Assembly (NCBI GenBank): GCA_036268995.1
Contig: DATATB010000040.1
Location: 1-64,000 of the forward strand
Reading direction: 5' to 3'
Origin: DATATB01 sp036268995
Lineage (GTDB): Bacteria > Planctomycetota > Planctomycetia > Pirellulales > PNKZ01
Length of the DNA stretch: 64,000 nt
Shown: positions 53,420 to 62,556 of the stretch, one piece after another
Numbering within the stretch: position 1 is the first letter of the stretch
Layout: each line of letters starts with the position of its first letter
Program-made: the position numbers and the translations under genes
Notes under the pieces: generated by a model
Seen by the model: the letters and a program-made list of their open reading frames with translations, nothing else
Database searches by the model: none
Told to the model about the DNA's origin: nothing

Positions 53420-55795
53420 TCACCCGGCGCTGGGCACCAGGCTGAACGAGCTTCGCGTCTCGACTTCACCGCTCAGTGAAAGGCGATGATACTCACCCGA
53501 GTTCCAGGAATTGAATTGGTCGTCGTAGTGGGGGCTGCCAGGGTGTCCCGACGTCGCGGCGATTTCCATCGCCCACAACCCGTGGTGAGGATCGGCCAGA
53601 TCAACGAGCAGGCGATAGCCGGGCCCCAGGTACGCGGCAAAATCGGCATCGGCTGCGTTGCCACACACCGTGTGGCCGTCGCCGATGATCGGCTGGCCGC
53701 CGCGGTCGAGCAGTTGCCCTAAATCTCCACGCGACGAGAGAAAATGCTTTTCGACCAGCTTGTGCAGCCGGCCCCATTGCCAGCCGCCGATTTCCGGCCC
53801 CAACTTTCGCGTCAGTTCATCGAGCGCCGCGTGAAAGGCGGCGCGAATGGACTGGCCGCGCTCGCCGCGGTGGAACCAGCCATGCGGATCGGCGTTAAGC
53901 AGCTCCAGCGCCAAACCTCCGGCACTGGCCGCCGCTAATTCCACGGCCGGCGGATCGAACCGTTCGGCGGCAACCGCGCAGCACCAATGCTGGAAGAAGG
54001 CGTTAAAGATCGCGGCCGCAACCGATTCTGTGCGAACATGAAAATCCCAATCGGCAAGCAGGGCCGCCGCACGCACAGTCCTGGCATCGGTCTCGCCCTT
54101 GAGCATCGCCAGCAGCGGCCTCACGGCTGCCGCCGCACGGAGCGAGCACACATCGTATTGCAGCCGCTGGCAATCGGCCATTTCGTGTCTGGCTTGCGCT
54201 TCGATTTGCTCGCGGATGCGCCGGGCCCGATAGCCGCTGGCCCAGGTACCGGATAGCGGATAGGGATAATCGTCGGGGGCCAGACGGTTGTTGGCGGTGA
54301 TGGCGTAGCCGCTGGCTGGGTTCATCAAATGCGGCAGACCCTCGAACGGGATATAGCCGTCCCATTGATGCCGCGGATCACAGCTAGGCCGGTAGCCGCG
54401 CTCGCTGACGCGGCGAATCGGAATGCGGCCGGTCGTTTGCATGCCGATATTGCCATCCACGTCGGCGAACACGAGATTGAACGTCGGCACATGCCACGGC
54501 CGGATCGCCTCGCGGAATTCGGCGCACGACCCGGCCCGGTTCATGTCGACGAGCGCGGTGACCCAGCCGCATGGCTCCGCGCCGACCCAGCGCAAGGCCA
54601 CCGGTCCCGTGCCGCGTGCGGCCGGCGGCAGCAACTCGTCGACGATCGGGCCGTTGCGCGAGCCGCGAACGGTCTTGCACACTTCCCCGCCGCCGCGCAC
54701 GCGAATCACTTCTTCCCGCTGCCAGCCCGGCTCCCAGCGGCCATCGTAATAATAGCTGTCTGGGTGCTCGGGCGAGGTCCGCTCTTGGTACAAGTCGCGG
54801 AGCGAGCAAATGTTGTTCGTCAGGCCCCAGGCCACACGTCGGTTGCGGCCGACCATCACGCCCGGCATGCCGGCCAAGGCCACGCCGGCCACGGCCAGTG
54901 AATCGCCGCTGAGCACAATCTCGTGCCAGATCGAGACGGCCGCAAACGGAATGTGCGGGTCGCAGGCCAACAGGGGCTTGCCGCTGGCCGTTCGCGAACC
55001 GGCCAGTACCCAGTTGTTGCTGCCGTGCCCATCGTCGCTGCTGCCGGTTGACGTGCCCACCAGGTCCGAAGGCGGCCCCGGCCGATACGATCCCGGCGGC
55101 AGGATGCTCTCTTCGTCGGCTTCGCCGGAGAGAAACGCCCGATACAACGGGCCATCGCCCAACTGCCGCCTGGCCAGTTCCGGCACGGCGATCACTGGCA
55201 AGCGGCCGGTCAGATACCAGCGGAAGTCGCCGACGATGGCCAGGCAATCGGTCGGCAGCCAAGGCTCCGGCTCGTAGTCGAGCAGTGCAAACTCAATCGG
55301 CAGATTCTGGCGGCTGGCTTCGATCAGCGCATTGACCCCGACACAATAAGCCTCGACCAGAGTTTGCGTGTCGGGCCGCAGCGCCGACCATTCTGCTTGC
55401 GCGATTCCCCCCAGCCCGAGAGTGCGATAGAGCACGTCGGATTCCACGGCAGTGGGGCCGAGGATTTCGGCTAGGCGGCCTTGCGCTCGGCGGCGAACGT
55501 AATCCAGTTGGAACAATCGATCGGCAGCCGTGGCATATCCAAAGCCGACAAACAAATCGCGATCGCTGCCAGCGCGAACGTGCGGAATGCCCCAGCGGTC
55601 ACGCTCGATCTGCACGCGGCCGCCAATTCCGGCCACGTGCCGCGAGCCATCGGCCGCCGGCACGCGCCCCCGGCACTCGGACTGCCACCAACGATCGAAC
55701 TCATCGCGTGATATTCCGGCGGCCGCGCACAACGACGCAATGGTTTCGCCGCTTCCGAGCCGGGCCAGCCACTGCCGACGATCTTCGCGAGTCAT
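53420..55795 (-). CDS. penicillin-acylase-family (Ntn) hydrolase with HTH-like N-terminus
   Basis: A 791-residue precursor. Residues 50-790 match the penicillin acylase family: VQIERDRWGIPHVRA, YATAADRLFQLDYVRRRAQGRLAEI and the autocatalytic site GHGSNNWVLAG with Ser259 as the new N-terminal nucleophile; WGLTNNICSLRDLYQE follows. The first 45 residues (RRQWLARLGSGETIASLC, AAGISRDEFDRWW) look like a helix-turn-helix segment rather than a signal peptide, so the enzyme may be cytoplasmic. Penicillin acylases are normally exported. Its ATG overlaps the TGA of the SelA-like gene. It probably cleaves an amide such as an N-acyl amino compound; substrate unknown. Confidence 0.82.
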   Translation of the reverse strand: MTREDRRQWLARLGSGETIASLCAAAGISRDEFDRWWQSECRGRVPAADGSRHVAGIGGRVQIERDRWGIPHVRAGSDRDLFVGFGYATAADRLFQLDYVRRRAQGRLAEILGPTAVESDVLYRTLGLGGIAQAEWSALRPDTQTLVEAYCVGVNALIEASRQNLPIEFALLDYEPEPWLPTDCLAIVGDFRWYLTGRLPVIAVPELARRQLGDGPLYRAFLSGEADEESILPPGSYRPGPPSDLVGTSTGSSDDGHGSNNWVLAGSRTASGKPLLACDPHIPFAAVSIWHEIVLSGDSLAVAGVALAGMPGVMVGRNRRVAWGLTNNICSLRDLYQERTSPEHPDSYYYDGRWEPGWQREEVIRVRGGGEVCKTVRGSRNGPIVDELLPPAARGTGPVALRWVGAEPCGWVTALVDMNRAGSCAEFREAIRPWHVPTFNLVFADVDGNIGMQTTGRIPIRRVSERGYRPSCDPRHQWDGYIPFEGLPHLMNPASGYAITANNRLAPDDYPYPLSGTWASGYRARRIREQIEAQARHEMADCQRLQYDVCSLRAAAAVRPLLAMLKGETDARTVRAAALLADWDFHVRTESVAAAIFNAFFQHWCCAVAAERFDPPAVELAAASAGGLALELLNADPHGWFHRGERGQSIRAAFHAALDELTRKLGPEIGGWQWGRLHKLVEKHFLSSRGDLGQLLDRGGQPIIGDGHTVCGNAADADFAAYLGPGYRLLVDLADPHHGLWAMEIAATSGHPGSPHYDDQFNSWNSGEYHRLSLSGEVETRSSFSLVPSAG

Positions 55796-56988
55796 CGCGC
55801 GAGCTCCTCGTTGAAGCGGCGAATGAAGACCGCGGTGCGCTGCTCGTTGAGATGCAGCGGATTGACGATCAACCGCCCTTGGCTTAGCCCCCCCTGGCCC
55901 ACGTATACCGGCGGCTTGCCAATACGGAGGCGCCGACAGAGTTCGAAGGCCGAAAATCCCTGGAGAGCCTCGTCCAGCGAGATCTCCAAAATCGGCAGAT
56001 CATCCGTGTGCATGAAAGTTCGAAATCGTAGCGCCGGAGTTTCGACCGCTTCGGCGATGCGCAGGAGTAGTGCGCGCATCTCTTTCGTCGAGTCGCGGCC
56101 GTAGGCTCCATCGACGAACAATCGCAACGCGACCAGCAGCGCCACGATTTCCTCTTTCGACACCTTAAGTGCCCGGCCGATGCCATGCCGCGGCATGCCG
56201 ACGAGACGCTTTTTGTCGATAAAATCTTCGGGCGGGTTCCATAGCTCGAAGTGATCGTCCATGTCGAGCATCTGCAAGGCGGCTGCGGCGATCAGGTCGC
56301 GGCGGCCGCAGAGAATGCCGGTGGACTGCGGCCCACGCAGCCCCTTGCCGCCGCTGAAAGCGACCAGGTCGGCGCCGGTCGCCAGCAAATCGCGCAAGTT
56401 CGAATGCGGCGGCAACTCGCCGGCCGCATCCACCAGCACCGGCAAGCCGTGGGCGTGAGCGCACGCCACGACTTCGGCCAGCGCCGGCCGGCTGTGTGCA
56501 TCATGAACATACAGCACACCGGCCGTGAGCGGCGAAAACGCGGCCGCGAATTCCCAGGCTTCCACCCGGCGCACGCCCGAGCCGGCCACCGGTTCGTGAA
56601 AGCCGACCTCTACCAGGCGTGCCCCGGTGGCTCGTACGGCGTGGTCGTAGCCGTTGCGTTGCTCGCGGGCGATGACAAACTCGTGTGGAAAACCCTCACA
56701 GTTGGGCAGCCGTTCCATGCGGCCCAGGTCGTAGCCGGTGAGCATCGCGGCCGCACCCAGCATCAGCGCCCCGGCCGCGCCGCTGGTCACCAACCCGGCC
56801 TCGGCGCCGGTAGCCGCCGCAATGGCCCGCGACGCGGCAGCTTGCAGCTCGTCCAGTGGCACCGATTCCTGCGCCGCGGCGCAAAATGCTCGTAGCACGG
56901 CCTCGGGCATGGGCGCTCCGCCCAAACGCGTCACGGCGCCCGATGCGTTGATGATCGGCTCAACGCCCCATTCTTCGAAAACGCCCAT
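55792..56988 (-). CDS. SelA-like PLP-dependent enzyme
   Basis: A 398-residue fold-type I PLP enzyme. The ATG at 56988 (MGVFEEWGVEPIINASGAVTR) has GAGG five bases upstream; a longer frame adds nine residues. Marks: INASGAVTRLGGAPM, VLVDAAGELPPHSNL with the PLP-pairing Asp, and Lys215 in FSGGKGLRGPQ. It belongs to the SelA / D-glucosaminate-6-phosphate ammonia-lyase group, which lyse or eliminate from amino acids or amino sugars; the size is shorter than SelA (about 460) and the tRNA-binding N-terminus is missing. No SECIS context or selD is near, so it is not selenocysteine synthase. Forms a two-gene unit with the acylase. Confidence 0.8.
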   Translation of the reverse strand: MGVFEEWGVEPIINASGAVTRLGGAPMPEAVLRAFCAAAQESVPLDELQAAASRAIAAATGAEAGLVTSGAAGALMLGAAAMLTGYDLGRMERLPNCEGFPHEFVIAREQRNGYDHAVRATGARLVEVGFHEPVAGSGVRRVEAWEFAAAFSPLTAGVLYVHDAHSRPALAEVVACAHAHGLPVLVDAAGELPPHSNLRDLLATGADLVAFSGGKGLRGPQSTGILCGRRDLIAAAALQMLDMDDHFELWNPPEDFIDKKRLVGMPRHGIGRALKVSKEEIVALLVALRLFVDGAYGRDSTKEMRALLLRIAEAVETPALRFRTFMHTDDLPILEISLDEALQGFSAFELCRRLRIGKPPVYVGQGGLSQGRLIVNPLHLNEQRTAVFIRRFNEELAR

Positions 56989-57314
56989 CGCGGCCTCGCA
57001 CCGGCAGCCAATCAATCGCGCCCGCTCGACGTGGCGTTGAGGCTAAGCCATCCGTAGCGGCCTCGTCAAGTTCGACCGTCAGCGGGCAGCGAACCTGGGC
57101 AAGCTCCAGTAACAACTGCAAGCCGGCACTTACCGGCTGCAGGCAGTGCGTCGCACTTGCATCGCCAAAGTCGGCAGCCGAGAGCAACACCCGCTGGGAA
57201 TTCCCACGGTCCGCGATCGCACGATTCAGGCGGCGATCCGCCACGTGGCCGAACTGAATCGGCTCTCCCGACCCCGATCTTTGGGCGATCGCGGAGGTTG
57301 GCCGACCGAGACGA
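56989..57314. other. intergenic region with reverse-transcriptase remnant
   Basis: 326 bases between the hemL stop and the SelA-like start. It holds the upstream region of the SelA-like gene and, on the plus strand, the reverse-transcriptase remnant described separately. No intact gene. Confidence 0.5.
57047..57259 (+). pseudogene. group II intron reverse transcriptase/maturase fragment
   Basis: One plus-strand frame reads VKFDRQRAANLGKLQ, a stop at 57110, then QLQAGTYRLQAVRRTCIAKV and GSREQHPLGIPTVRDRTIQA. This matches the start of the RVT_1 domain of group II intron proteins, where LRAGTYRPQPVRRVYIPK precedes RPLGIPTVRDRVVQ. An in-frame stop, the absence of the YADD catalytic segment and the loss of similarity after about 57240 show it is a decayed fragment of some 70 codons. 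No intron RNA domain V is evident. Confidence 0.75.
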
Positions 57315-58604
57315 CTAGGGTGATGCCGCCGCCAGGGCTTCGGCGGCGGCGGCGATGGTGCGATCGATGTCGCTCTCGGTGTGCGCGGCCGAAATGAAGA
57401 GGGCCTCATACTGGCTGCACGGAAAATATACGCCACGCTCGATCAGCCCCCAGAAGAAGCGGCCGAAGGCTTTGGTGTCCGAGCGGCTGGCCGATGGCCA
57501 ATCGATCACCGGCTCCGGGTTGAAGAACAGCGTGAGCATGCTGCCGACGCGGGCCACCGAGTGGGCCACGCCGGCGTCGGTTGCAGCTCGGGCCAGGCCC
57601 GCGGCGAGCCGGGCGCCGAGTTGTTCGAGCTTGGCATAGGGCCGCTCGTCGCGCAGGACTTCGAGCGTGGCGATGCCGGCGGCCGTGGCCAGCGGATTGC
57701 CGGATAAAGTGCCGGCTTGAAATACGGGACCGGCCGGCAGCACGCGGTCCATGATTTCTGCGCGGCCGCCGTAAGCCCCCACCGGCAGTCCGCCGCCGAC
57801 GATTTTTCCCAGCGTCGTCAGGTCGGGCTGGATGCCGAAAATCTCCTGCGCTCCGCCGTAGGCCACGCGGAAACCGGTCATCACTTCGTCGAAAATCAGC
57901 AATGCGCCGTGCTGCTCCGTCGAGGCACGCAGCGCGGTCAGGAATTCGTCGGTGGGAATCACGCAGCCCATGTTGCCGACCACCGGCTCGACAATCACGC
58001 AGGCGATCCGCTGGCCGTGCTCGGCAAATGCTTGTCGCAGTCCCGGCACGTCGTTGTATTGCAGGACGAGGGTGTCGGCGGCCGTGCCGGCGGTCACGCC
58101 CGGCGAGTTGGGCACGGCCAGCGTCGCGGCCGCACTTCCGGCGGCCACCAGCAGGCTGTCGACGTGGCCGTGGTAGTTACCGGCGAACTTGACGATCAGC
58201 TCGCGGCCGGTGAAGCCGCGTGCCAGGCGGATGGCGCTCATCGTGGCTTCGGTGCCTGAATTGACAAGCCGCACCTTTTCGATCGAAGGCACGGCCTCGA
58301 CGATCAACTCGGCCAGGTGCGTCTCGGCCAGCGTGGGAGCGCCGAAGCTGGTGCCGCGGCGCGTGGCCCGCTCGAGTGCTGCGGTCACGCGCGGATGGGC
58401 GTGGCCCAGGATCATCGGGCCCCACGAGCCGATGTAATCGAGGTAGCGATTGCCGTCGATGTCGACGAGGTACGCGCCCTCGCCGCGTTCGAAAAACAGC
58501 GGCTCGCCGCCCACGCCGCCAAACGCACGGGCCGGGCTGTTGACGCCGCCGGGAATGAGTTGCTTGGCGCGGGCAAACGCCTGGCTGCTGTGCTCTCGAT
58601 GCAT
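57315..58604 (-). CDS. hemL: glutamate-1-semialdehyde 2,1-aminomutase
   Basis: A 429-residue enzyme of the C5 haem pathway converting glutamate-1-semialdehyde to 5-aminolevulinate. The ATG at 58604 follows the upstream membrane-protein stop by 10 bases. Marks: IPGGVNSPARAFGGVGG, LVNSGTEATMSAIRLARG, LIFDEVMTGFRVAYGG and Lys267 in LGKIVGGGLPVGAYGG. Length and motifs fit HemL throughout. The class III domain of the fusion at 10420 is a distant relative with different context. Other haem genes are not in the window. Confidence 0.95.
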   Translation of the reverse strand: MHREHSSQAFARAKQLIPGGVNSPARAFGGVGGEPLFFERGEGAYLVDIDGNRYLDYIGSWGPMILGHAHPRVTAALERATRRGTSFGAPTLAETHLAELIVEAVPSIEKVRLVNSGTEATMSAIRLARGFTGRELIVKFAGNYHGHVDSLLVAAGSAAATLAVPNSPGVTAGTAADTLVLQYNDVPGLRQAFAEHGQRIACVIVEPVVGNMGCVIPTDEFLTALRASTEQHGALLIFDEVMTGFRVAYGGAQEIFGIQPDLTTLGKIVGGGLPVGAYGGRAEIMDRVLPAGPVFQAGTLSGNPLATAAGIATLEVLRDERPYAKLEQLGARLAAGLARAATDAGVAHSVARVGSMLTLFFNPEPVIDWPSASRSDTKAFGRFFWGLIERGVYFPCSQYEALFISAAHTESDIDRTIAAAAEALAAASP

Positions 58605-58614
58605 GACTCTCAAA

Positions 58615-59889
58615 TCATTCGGGCGGCGGCGTAATCGATTCCCCGGCGGTCGGCTCGGTGGCCAGCAGCGGCGGGTCGAGGCTCTCGGATTTTTCGTCCA
58701 TGTAGATCTCGTCCATTTCCGTGCCGTCGACTTGAAAGCGCAGCAGCAGATAAATGGCGGTCGAGGCGGTCCAGAAATAACTGTAGGCAAAGGCGACGGC
58801 CATCAGCCTGACGCAGCCGATCCAGAAGTGAATCAATGCCACGCCAAAAGTGCCGGCGCCGCCCAACACGCTGGGACCGCCGCGCAGCACGTCGCCCAGC
58901 CGTTGACCACCGCTGCCCCAGCTCACGGCCCAGAGCGTCAAGTGTATGACTGCATCGGCAAACCAATAGGCGAGCATGGCCCCCAGCACGCCTAGCAATG
59001 CCGCGACCACCGCGTAGAACAGATACTGGAGCGGTCGCTGGTAGACGTAGGAATAGGAACGGCTCAAGGCGTCGAAACTGTCGGTGCCTTCGGTGCTGAT
59101 GGCGCCCCACATCAGCGGCCAGCCGAAGAATAAACCCAGCAGGAAGATGGCCATCAGCAGGCCGCCGACTAGCAGCACTGGCCAGACGATGCCCACCAGC
59201 AATACGCCAAAGTCCAGCCGCAACAGCAGCCCGATGATGGCTGTCGGAATCGTGATCAGCAGGATGCCCAGCATGGGCAGCCAGGGCGATGCGAAGTAGC
59301 TCCGCCATTTCGAGCTCGCATAGCTGAGCGATTCGCGCCAGCCGGCCGGTTCGCCGCGTGCCAATTGCACGGCGGCCATGCGTGTCAGGGCGCCGCCAAA
59401 AAAGCTCCAGACCAGCGTGGCCCACAGCCCGCACAGCAGCATGAAGGCCAGCCCCTCCCACGAGAGGTGCGCCTCGGCCGTGCCCCGCGGTGCAAAGTCG
59501 AGAAAAAACATCTCGCGCACTGGAGCACTCAGCTCCCACCAGCCGGCGTGATAGGGCGAAACAGGAGGCTGGCCCAAATCCGGCGGGCTGAAGACGCTGT
59601 CCTGAATTTGGAGCACGCCTTCGAGTCGCTGCGGCGGCAGCATGGGCCGCTCAGTGGTTCGCCAGGGAGAGCTTTGGTACCAAGGAATCCAGTTCTGAAG
59701 CTGCAGATCGGCAGTGCCAGAGAAAATGGCGCCCAACAGGGCCCAGCCGCCGATCGTCAATAGCAGGCCGGCGGCCGCCAAGAGCATTGCCCGCATGCGC
59801 AGGGCGAGCTTGAGACACCTGACCAGGTTGAGCCAGGCAAACAGCTCGGTCCAGGCGACGGCTCTGACCATGCCCGCGTCTTCCGCCAT
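58615..59889 (-). CDS. polytopic membrane protein of unknown function
   Basis: A 424-residue protein with about six or seven membrane segments: near 33-55 (MLLAAAGLLLTIGGWALLGAIF), 155-175, 210-232, 238-265, 285-315 and 345-370. A loop of about 90 residues after TM1 (WIPWYQSSPWRTTERPM...) lies outside. The C-terminus is acidic and cytoplasmic. AAGGGA lies upstream of the ATG. It is immediately upstream of hemL and probably co-transcribed, but no link to haem is known. Confidence 0.65.
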   Translation of the reverse strand: MAEDAGMVRAVAWTELFAWLNLVRCLKLALRMRAMLLAAAGLLLTIGGWALLGAIFSGTADLQLQNWIPWYQSSPWRTTERPMLPPQRLEGVLQIQDSVFSPPDLGQPPVSPYHAGWWELSAPVREMFFLDFAPRGTAEAHLSWEGLAFMLLCGLWATLVWSFFGGALTRMAAVQLARGEPAGWRESLSYASSKWRSYFASPWLPMLGILLITIPTAIIGLLLRLDFGVLLVGIVWPVLLVGGLLMAIFLLGLFFGWPLMWGAISTEGTDSFDALSRSYSYVYQRPLQYLFYAVVAALLGVLGAMLAYWFADAVIHLTLWAVSWGSGGQRLGDVLRGGPSVLGGAGTFGVALIHFWIGCVRLMAVAFAYSYFWTASTAIYLLLRFQVDGTEMDEIYMDEKSESLDPPLLATEPTAGESITPPPE

Positions 59890-59939
59890 GCTCGTGTCAT
59901 CCCTTTGGAAATCCCCGGGATCCGAACCCCCGCTGTCGG

Positions 59940-59967
59940 ATTATAGGCAGCCGGGTAACTTTCGCAA
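59940..59967 (-). promoter_or_regulatory. sigma-70 type promoter before the membrane protein-hemL unit
   Basis: On the minus strand TTGCGA is followed after 16 bases by a perfect TATAAT. It lies about 50 bases before the ATG at 59889, so it should drive the membrane protein and hemL. Confidence 0.55.
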
Positions 59968-60018
59968 GCTGGGGGGGATTAACGGCGAGCGTGGGCATGG
60001 CACCCGAGCTATACAACG

Positions 60019-60237
60019 CTACTCGTCAGCGTCGGCTGATTCCGAATCGTGTTGCTCGTCGGCGCCGGGTTCGACTTCTTCGGGTTCGTCTTCGTCGCGC
60101 GGAACCGGCATGGCATAGTCCTCACTGAACCAGCGGCCCAGGTCGACGCGCCGGCAGCGGGGGCTGCAAAAAGGGGGCGCGCTCGATGCGTGCAGATCGA
60201 ATCGCACGCCGCAGACGGGACAGGTTGCCAGATGCAT
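60019..60237 (-). CDS. yacG: DNA gyrase inhibitor YacG-type zinc protein
   Basis: A 72-residue protein starting MHLATCPVCGVRFDLH. The four zinc ligands CPVC and FCSPRCR (paired near 6-9 and 25-29) and the RVDLGRWFSEDYAMP motif are diagnostic of YacG. The acidic tail is usual. A longer frame to 60507 runs upstream but its N-terminal part is basic and not conserved, so 60237 is the likely start. E. coli YacG binds GyrB and inhibits gyrase. Confidence 0.9.
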   Translation of the reverse strand: MHLATCPVCGVRFDLHASSAPPFCSPRCRRVDLGRWFSEDYAMPVPRDEDEPEEVEPGADEQHDSESADADE

Positions 60238-60289
60238 ATCACCCAGATGCGTAGCACGCAAACGGCCGCCGCCGGACGAGTGGCAAAGA

Positions 60290-60646
60290 CTACGAATCGC
60301 CTTTGGACCGCTTGCCGCCAGATTTCGAATCGCCCTTCTTGGAATCGCCGGACTTCGATTCGCCAGAACTCTTGCTCTCGGAGCTTTGGGTTTCGGAACC
60401 CTTACTGTCCGAACTTTTGCTTTCGCTGCTTTTCTCCGCGGCGGCCTTTTTCTTGTACGACTCGCTGCGATAGTCGGTTTGATAAAAGCCCGAGCCTTTG
60501 AAGACAATCGCCGCGCCGGTGCCGAACAGCCGCCGCAACTTGAGCTTGCCGCACTTGGGGCACTTCTTCAGGATCGGGTCCTTCATCGACTGAAACAGCT
60601 CGAACTCATGCTCGCACGCGTCGCACACGTAGTCATAGGTCGGCAT
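60290..60646 (-). CDS. FmdB-family zinc-ribbon protein
   Basis: A 118-residue protein. Residues 1-50 are the FmdB zinc ribbon: MPTYDYVCDACEHEFELFQSM, then KKCPKCGKLKLRRLFG, with CxxC pairs at 8-11 and 29-32. KGSGFYQTDYRS is the conserved short segment after it. The last 50 residues are a Ser/Lys-rich low-complexity tail (SSESKSSDSKGSE-like). Family function is unknown, possibly regulatory. It lies in the grpE-dnaJ block. Confidence 0.85.
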   Translation of the reverse strand: MPTYDYVCDACEHEFELFQSMKDPILKKCPKCGKLKLRRLFGTGAAIVFKGSGFYQTDYRSESYKKKAAAEKSSESKSSDSKGSETQSSESKSSGESKSGDSKKGDSKSGGKRSKGDS

Positions 60647-60698
60647 AATCGCGTGTCTCCCTCAAGGTTGCTCTCAACAGGGTTGCTTTCGGGCGCGG

Positions 60699-61235
60699 CT
60701 AGCCGGCCGAGCCGGTCGAAACGATCACCTGGGACGGCCGCAGGACCCGGTCGTGTAACTGGTAGCCTTGCTGTGCGACCAGCAGCACTGTGCCGGCCGG
60801 CCACTCGGCACTGGGCTGCTGTGCAATGGCCTGGTGCCGGTGCGGATCGAACGGCTCGTGCAAGGCAGGAATGACGGTGCAATGATAACGCGCCAGAATC
60901 TGCTCGAGCTGCTGGGCCACCATCTTGAAGCCGGCCGTCACGGCCGCGGCCTCGGGCGATTTCTCGGCCGCCTCGATCGCCCGGCCGACGTTATCCACCA
61001 CGGGCAGCAGATCGTGCAGCAGGTTCTGATTGGCAAAGCGGCGCTCGTCGTCCAGTTCGCGCCGCGCGCGCTTACGATAGTTTTCCAATTCGGCGAGGGC
61101 CCGCAGCGCGCGGTCCTGGGCCTCGTCCGCCTCGCGGCGCAGACGGTCGGTTTCGCTGCTCTCGACCGGCCGAGGGACATCGGACCCGTGCGGCGCTTCG
61201 GCCGTTTTGCCCGGAGCTTGGGATTTATCTGTCAT
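60699..61235 (-). CDS. grpE: co-chaperone GrpE
   Basis: A 178-residue nucleotide-exchange factor for DnaK. Start at the ATG at 61235 (MTDKSQAPGKTAEAPHG); the upstream alternative is a TTG at 61256. The long coiled-coil helix (LRREADEAQDRALRALAELENYRKRARRE) is followed by FANQNLLHDLLPVVDNVGRAIEAA and the C-terminal beta domain (PFDPHRHQAIAQQPS, GYQLHDRVLRPSQVIVS). All conserved. Lies just downstream of dnaJ on the same strand; dnaK itself is not in the window. Confidence 0.95.
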   Translation of the reverse strand: MTDKSQAPGKTAEAPHGSDVPRPVESSETDRLRREADEAQDRALRALAELENYRKRARRELDDERRFANQNLLHDLLPVVDNVGRAIEAAEKSPEAAAVTAGFKMVAQQLEQILARYHCTVIPALHEPFDPHRHQAIAQQPSAEWPAGTVLLVAQQGYQLHDRVLRPSQVIVSTGSAG

Positions 61236-61307
61236 CGGATTGGTTCTCGCGTTCAAGAGTCGCTGGGCGCAGACGAAGCCGGGCTCGGCCTGGCTCGCGC
61301 CGGCCGG

Positions 61308-62486
61308 CTATTTTTCTTCTACGCCGGCACTGTCCTCGGGTACGAAGTATTCTTTGAGCTTTTCGAAAAATGTCTTGCGCTGCGGGCTGACATTGGCATG
61401 TTCTTCGGCAGCCAACTCGCGCAGCAGTTGCTGTTGGCGCTCGGTCAGCTTTTTGGGAATTTCCAACTCGACCTGCACGAGCAGGTCGCCGGTGCCGCGA
61501 CCGCGCGGGTCGGGCATGCCGCGGCCGCGCAGCTTGAAGACGTCGCCGGGCTGCGTGCCGGCCGCAATTCGCAGCTCCTCGCGGCCGGCCAACGTGGGCA
61601 CTTCGACCACGGCGCCCAGCGCGGCTTGCGAATAGGTGATCGGCAGGCGGCAGATCAGGTTCTGACCGTCGCGGACAAACAGCGGATGTTCGCGGACGGT
61701 GATGAAGCAATAGCAGTCGCCCGGCGGGCCACCGTTGGGGCTCGGATCGCCCTCGCCGGCCATCCGCAGCCGGGTCTGGTTGTCGACTCCGGCCGGGATG
61801 CTCACTTCGCGGCTCACGGATTGCAACACGACGCCTTCGCCGTGGCACGCGTCGCAGGGGTCTTTGATCGTCGTGCCCGCGCCGCGGCAGGCCGGACACG
61901 TGGTCTGCACACGGAAGATGCCGGTCGACTGGATCACCTGGCCCTGGCCGCCGCAGTAGCGGCACTTTTCCGGCTTGCTGCCCGGCTTGGCGCCCGAGCC
62001 CTGGCAATCGGTGCAGCGCTGATGCCGCTTGTATTGCACCTGCTTCGTGCAGCCGCGGGCCGTTTCGAGCAGGTCGAGCGACAAATCGCAGCGCACGTCG
62101 TTGCCGCGCTGTACGCGCCGGCCACCGCCACCCCGGCGGCCGCCACCGAACAGGTCGCCGAACACGCTATCGCCGAAAATGTCGCCGAACGCCTGGAAGA
62201 TGTCGTTGACGTCGCTGAAGTGCGGCGCCCCGCCGCCTGGCCCATCGACGCCCGCATGGCCGTAGCGATCGTAACGCGCCCGCTTGTCGCCGTCGCTGAG
62301 CACCTCGTAGGCTTCGGCGCACTCCTTGAATCGCTTGACGGCGTCGTCGTCGCCCGGGTTTTTGTCCGGGTGATATTGAATGGCCATTTTGCGATACGCA
62401 GCGGCAATTTCACCGTCGCTTGCTGTCCGCGTGACGCTCAGCACTTCGTAATAGTCGCGCTTGGCTGCCATAGCTTCCGTGGCCAT
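61308..62486 (-). CDS. dnaJ: chaperone DnaJ
   Basis: A 392-residue type I DnaJ. J-domain with the HPD motif (AIQYHPDKNPGDD) at about residues 38-40, a Gly/Phe-rich segment (GDIFGDSVFGDLFGGGRRGGG), then four zinc-finger motifs CTDCQGSG, CRYCGGQG, CPACRGAG and CDACHGEG, and the C-terminal substrate domains with the YSQAALGAVVEVPTL motif. The ATG at 62471 (MAAKRDYYEV) is an alternative start with a weak ribosome site. Acts with DnaK and GrpE. Confidence 0.96.
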   Translation of the reverse strand: MATEAMAAKRDYYEVLSVTRTASDGEIAAAYRKMAIQYHPDKNPGDDDAVKRFKECAEAYEVLSDGDKRARYDRYGHAGVDGPGGGAPHFSDVNDIFQAFGDIFGDSVFGDLFGGGRRGGGGRRVQRGNDVRCDLSLDLLETARGCTKQVQYKRHQRCTDCQGSGAKPGSKPEKCRYCGGQGQVIQSTGIFRVQTTCPACRGAGTTIKDPCDACHGEGVVLQSVSREVSIPAGVDNQTRLRMAGEGDPSPNGGPPGDCYCFITVREHPLFVRDGQNLICRLPITYSQAALGAVVEVPTLAGREELRIAAGTQPGDVFKLRGRGMPDPRGRGTGDLLVQVELEIPKKLTERQQQLLRELAAEEHANVSPQRKTFFEKLKEYFVPEDSAGVEEK

Positions 62487-62556
62487 GTTCGTAACGCAAA
62501 GACTTACCCACTTACCATCATTCTAGCTCGTGCTGCAAGGGTCGCGGCCGACCTCG

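Noticed and set aside
55792..56988. Selenocysteine synthase (selA)
   Set aside because: Too short, lacks the tRNA-binding N-terminus, no selB, selC or selD nearby; better called SelA-like.
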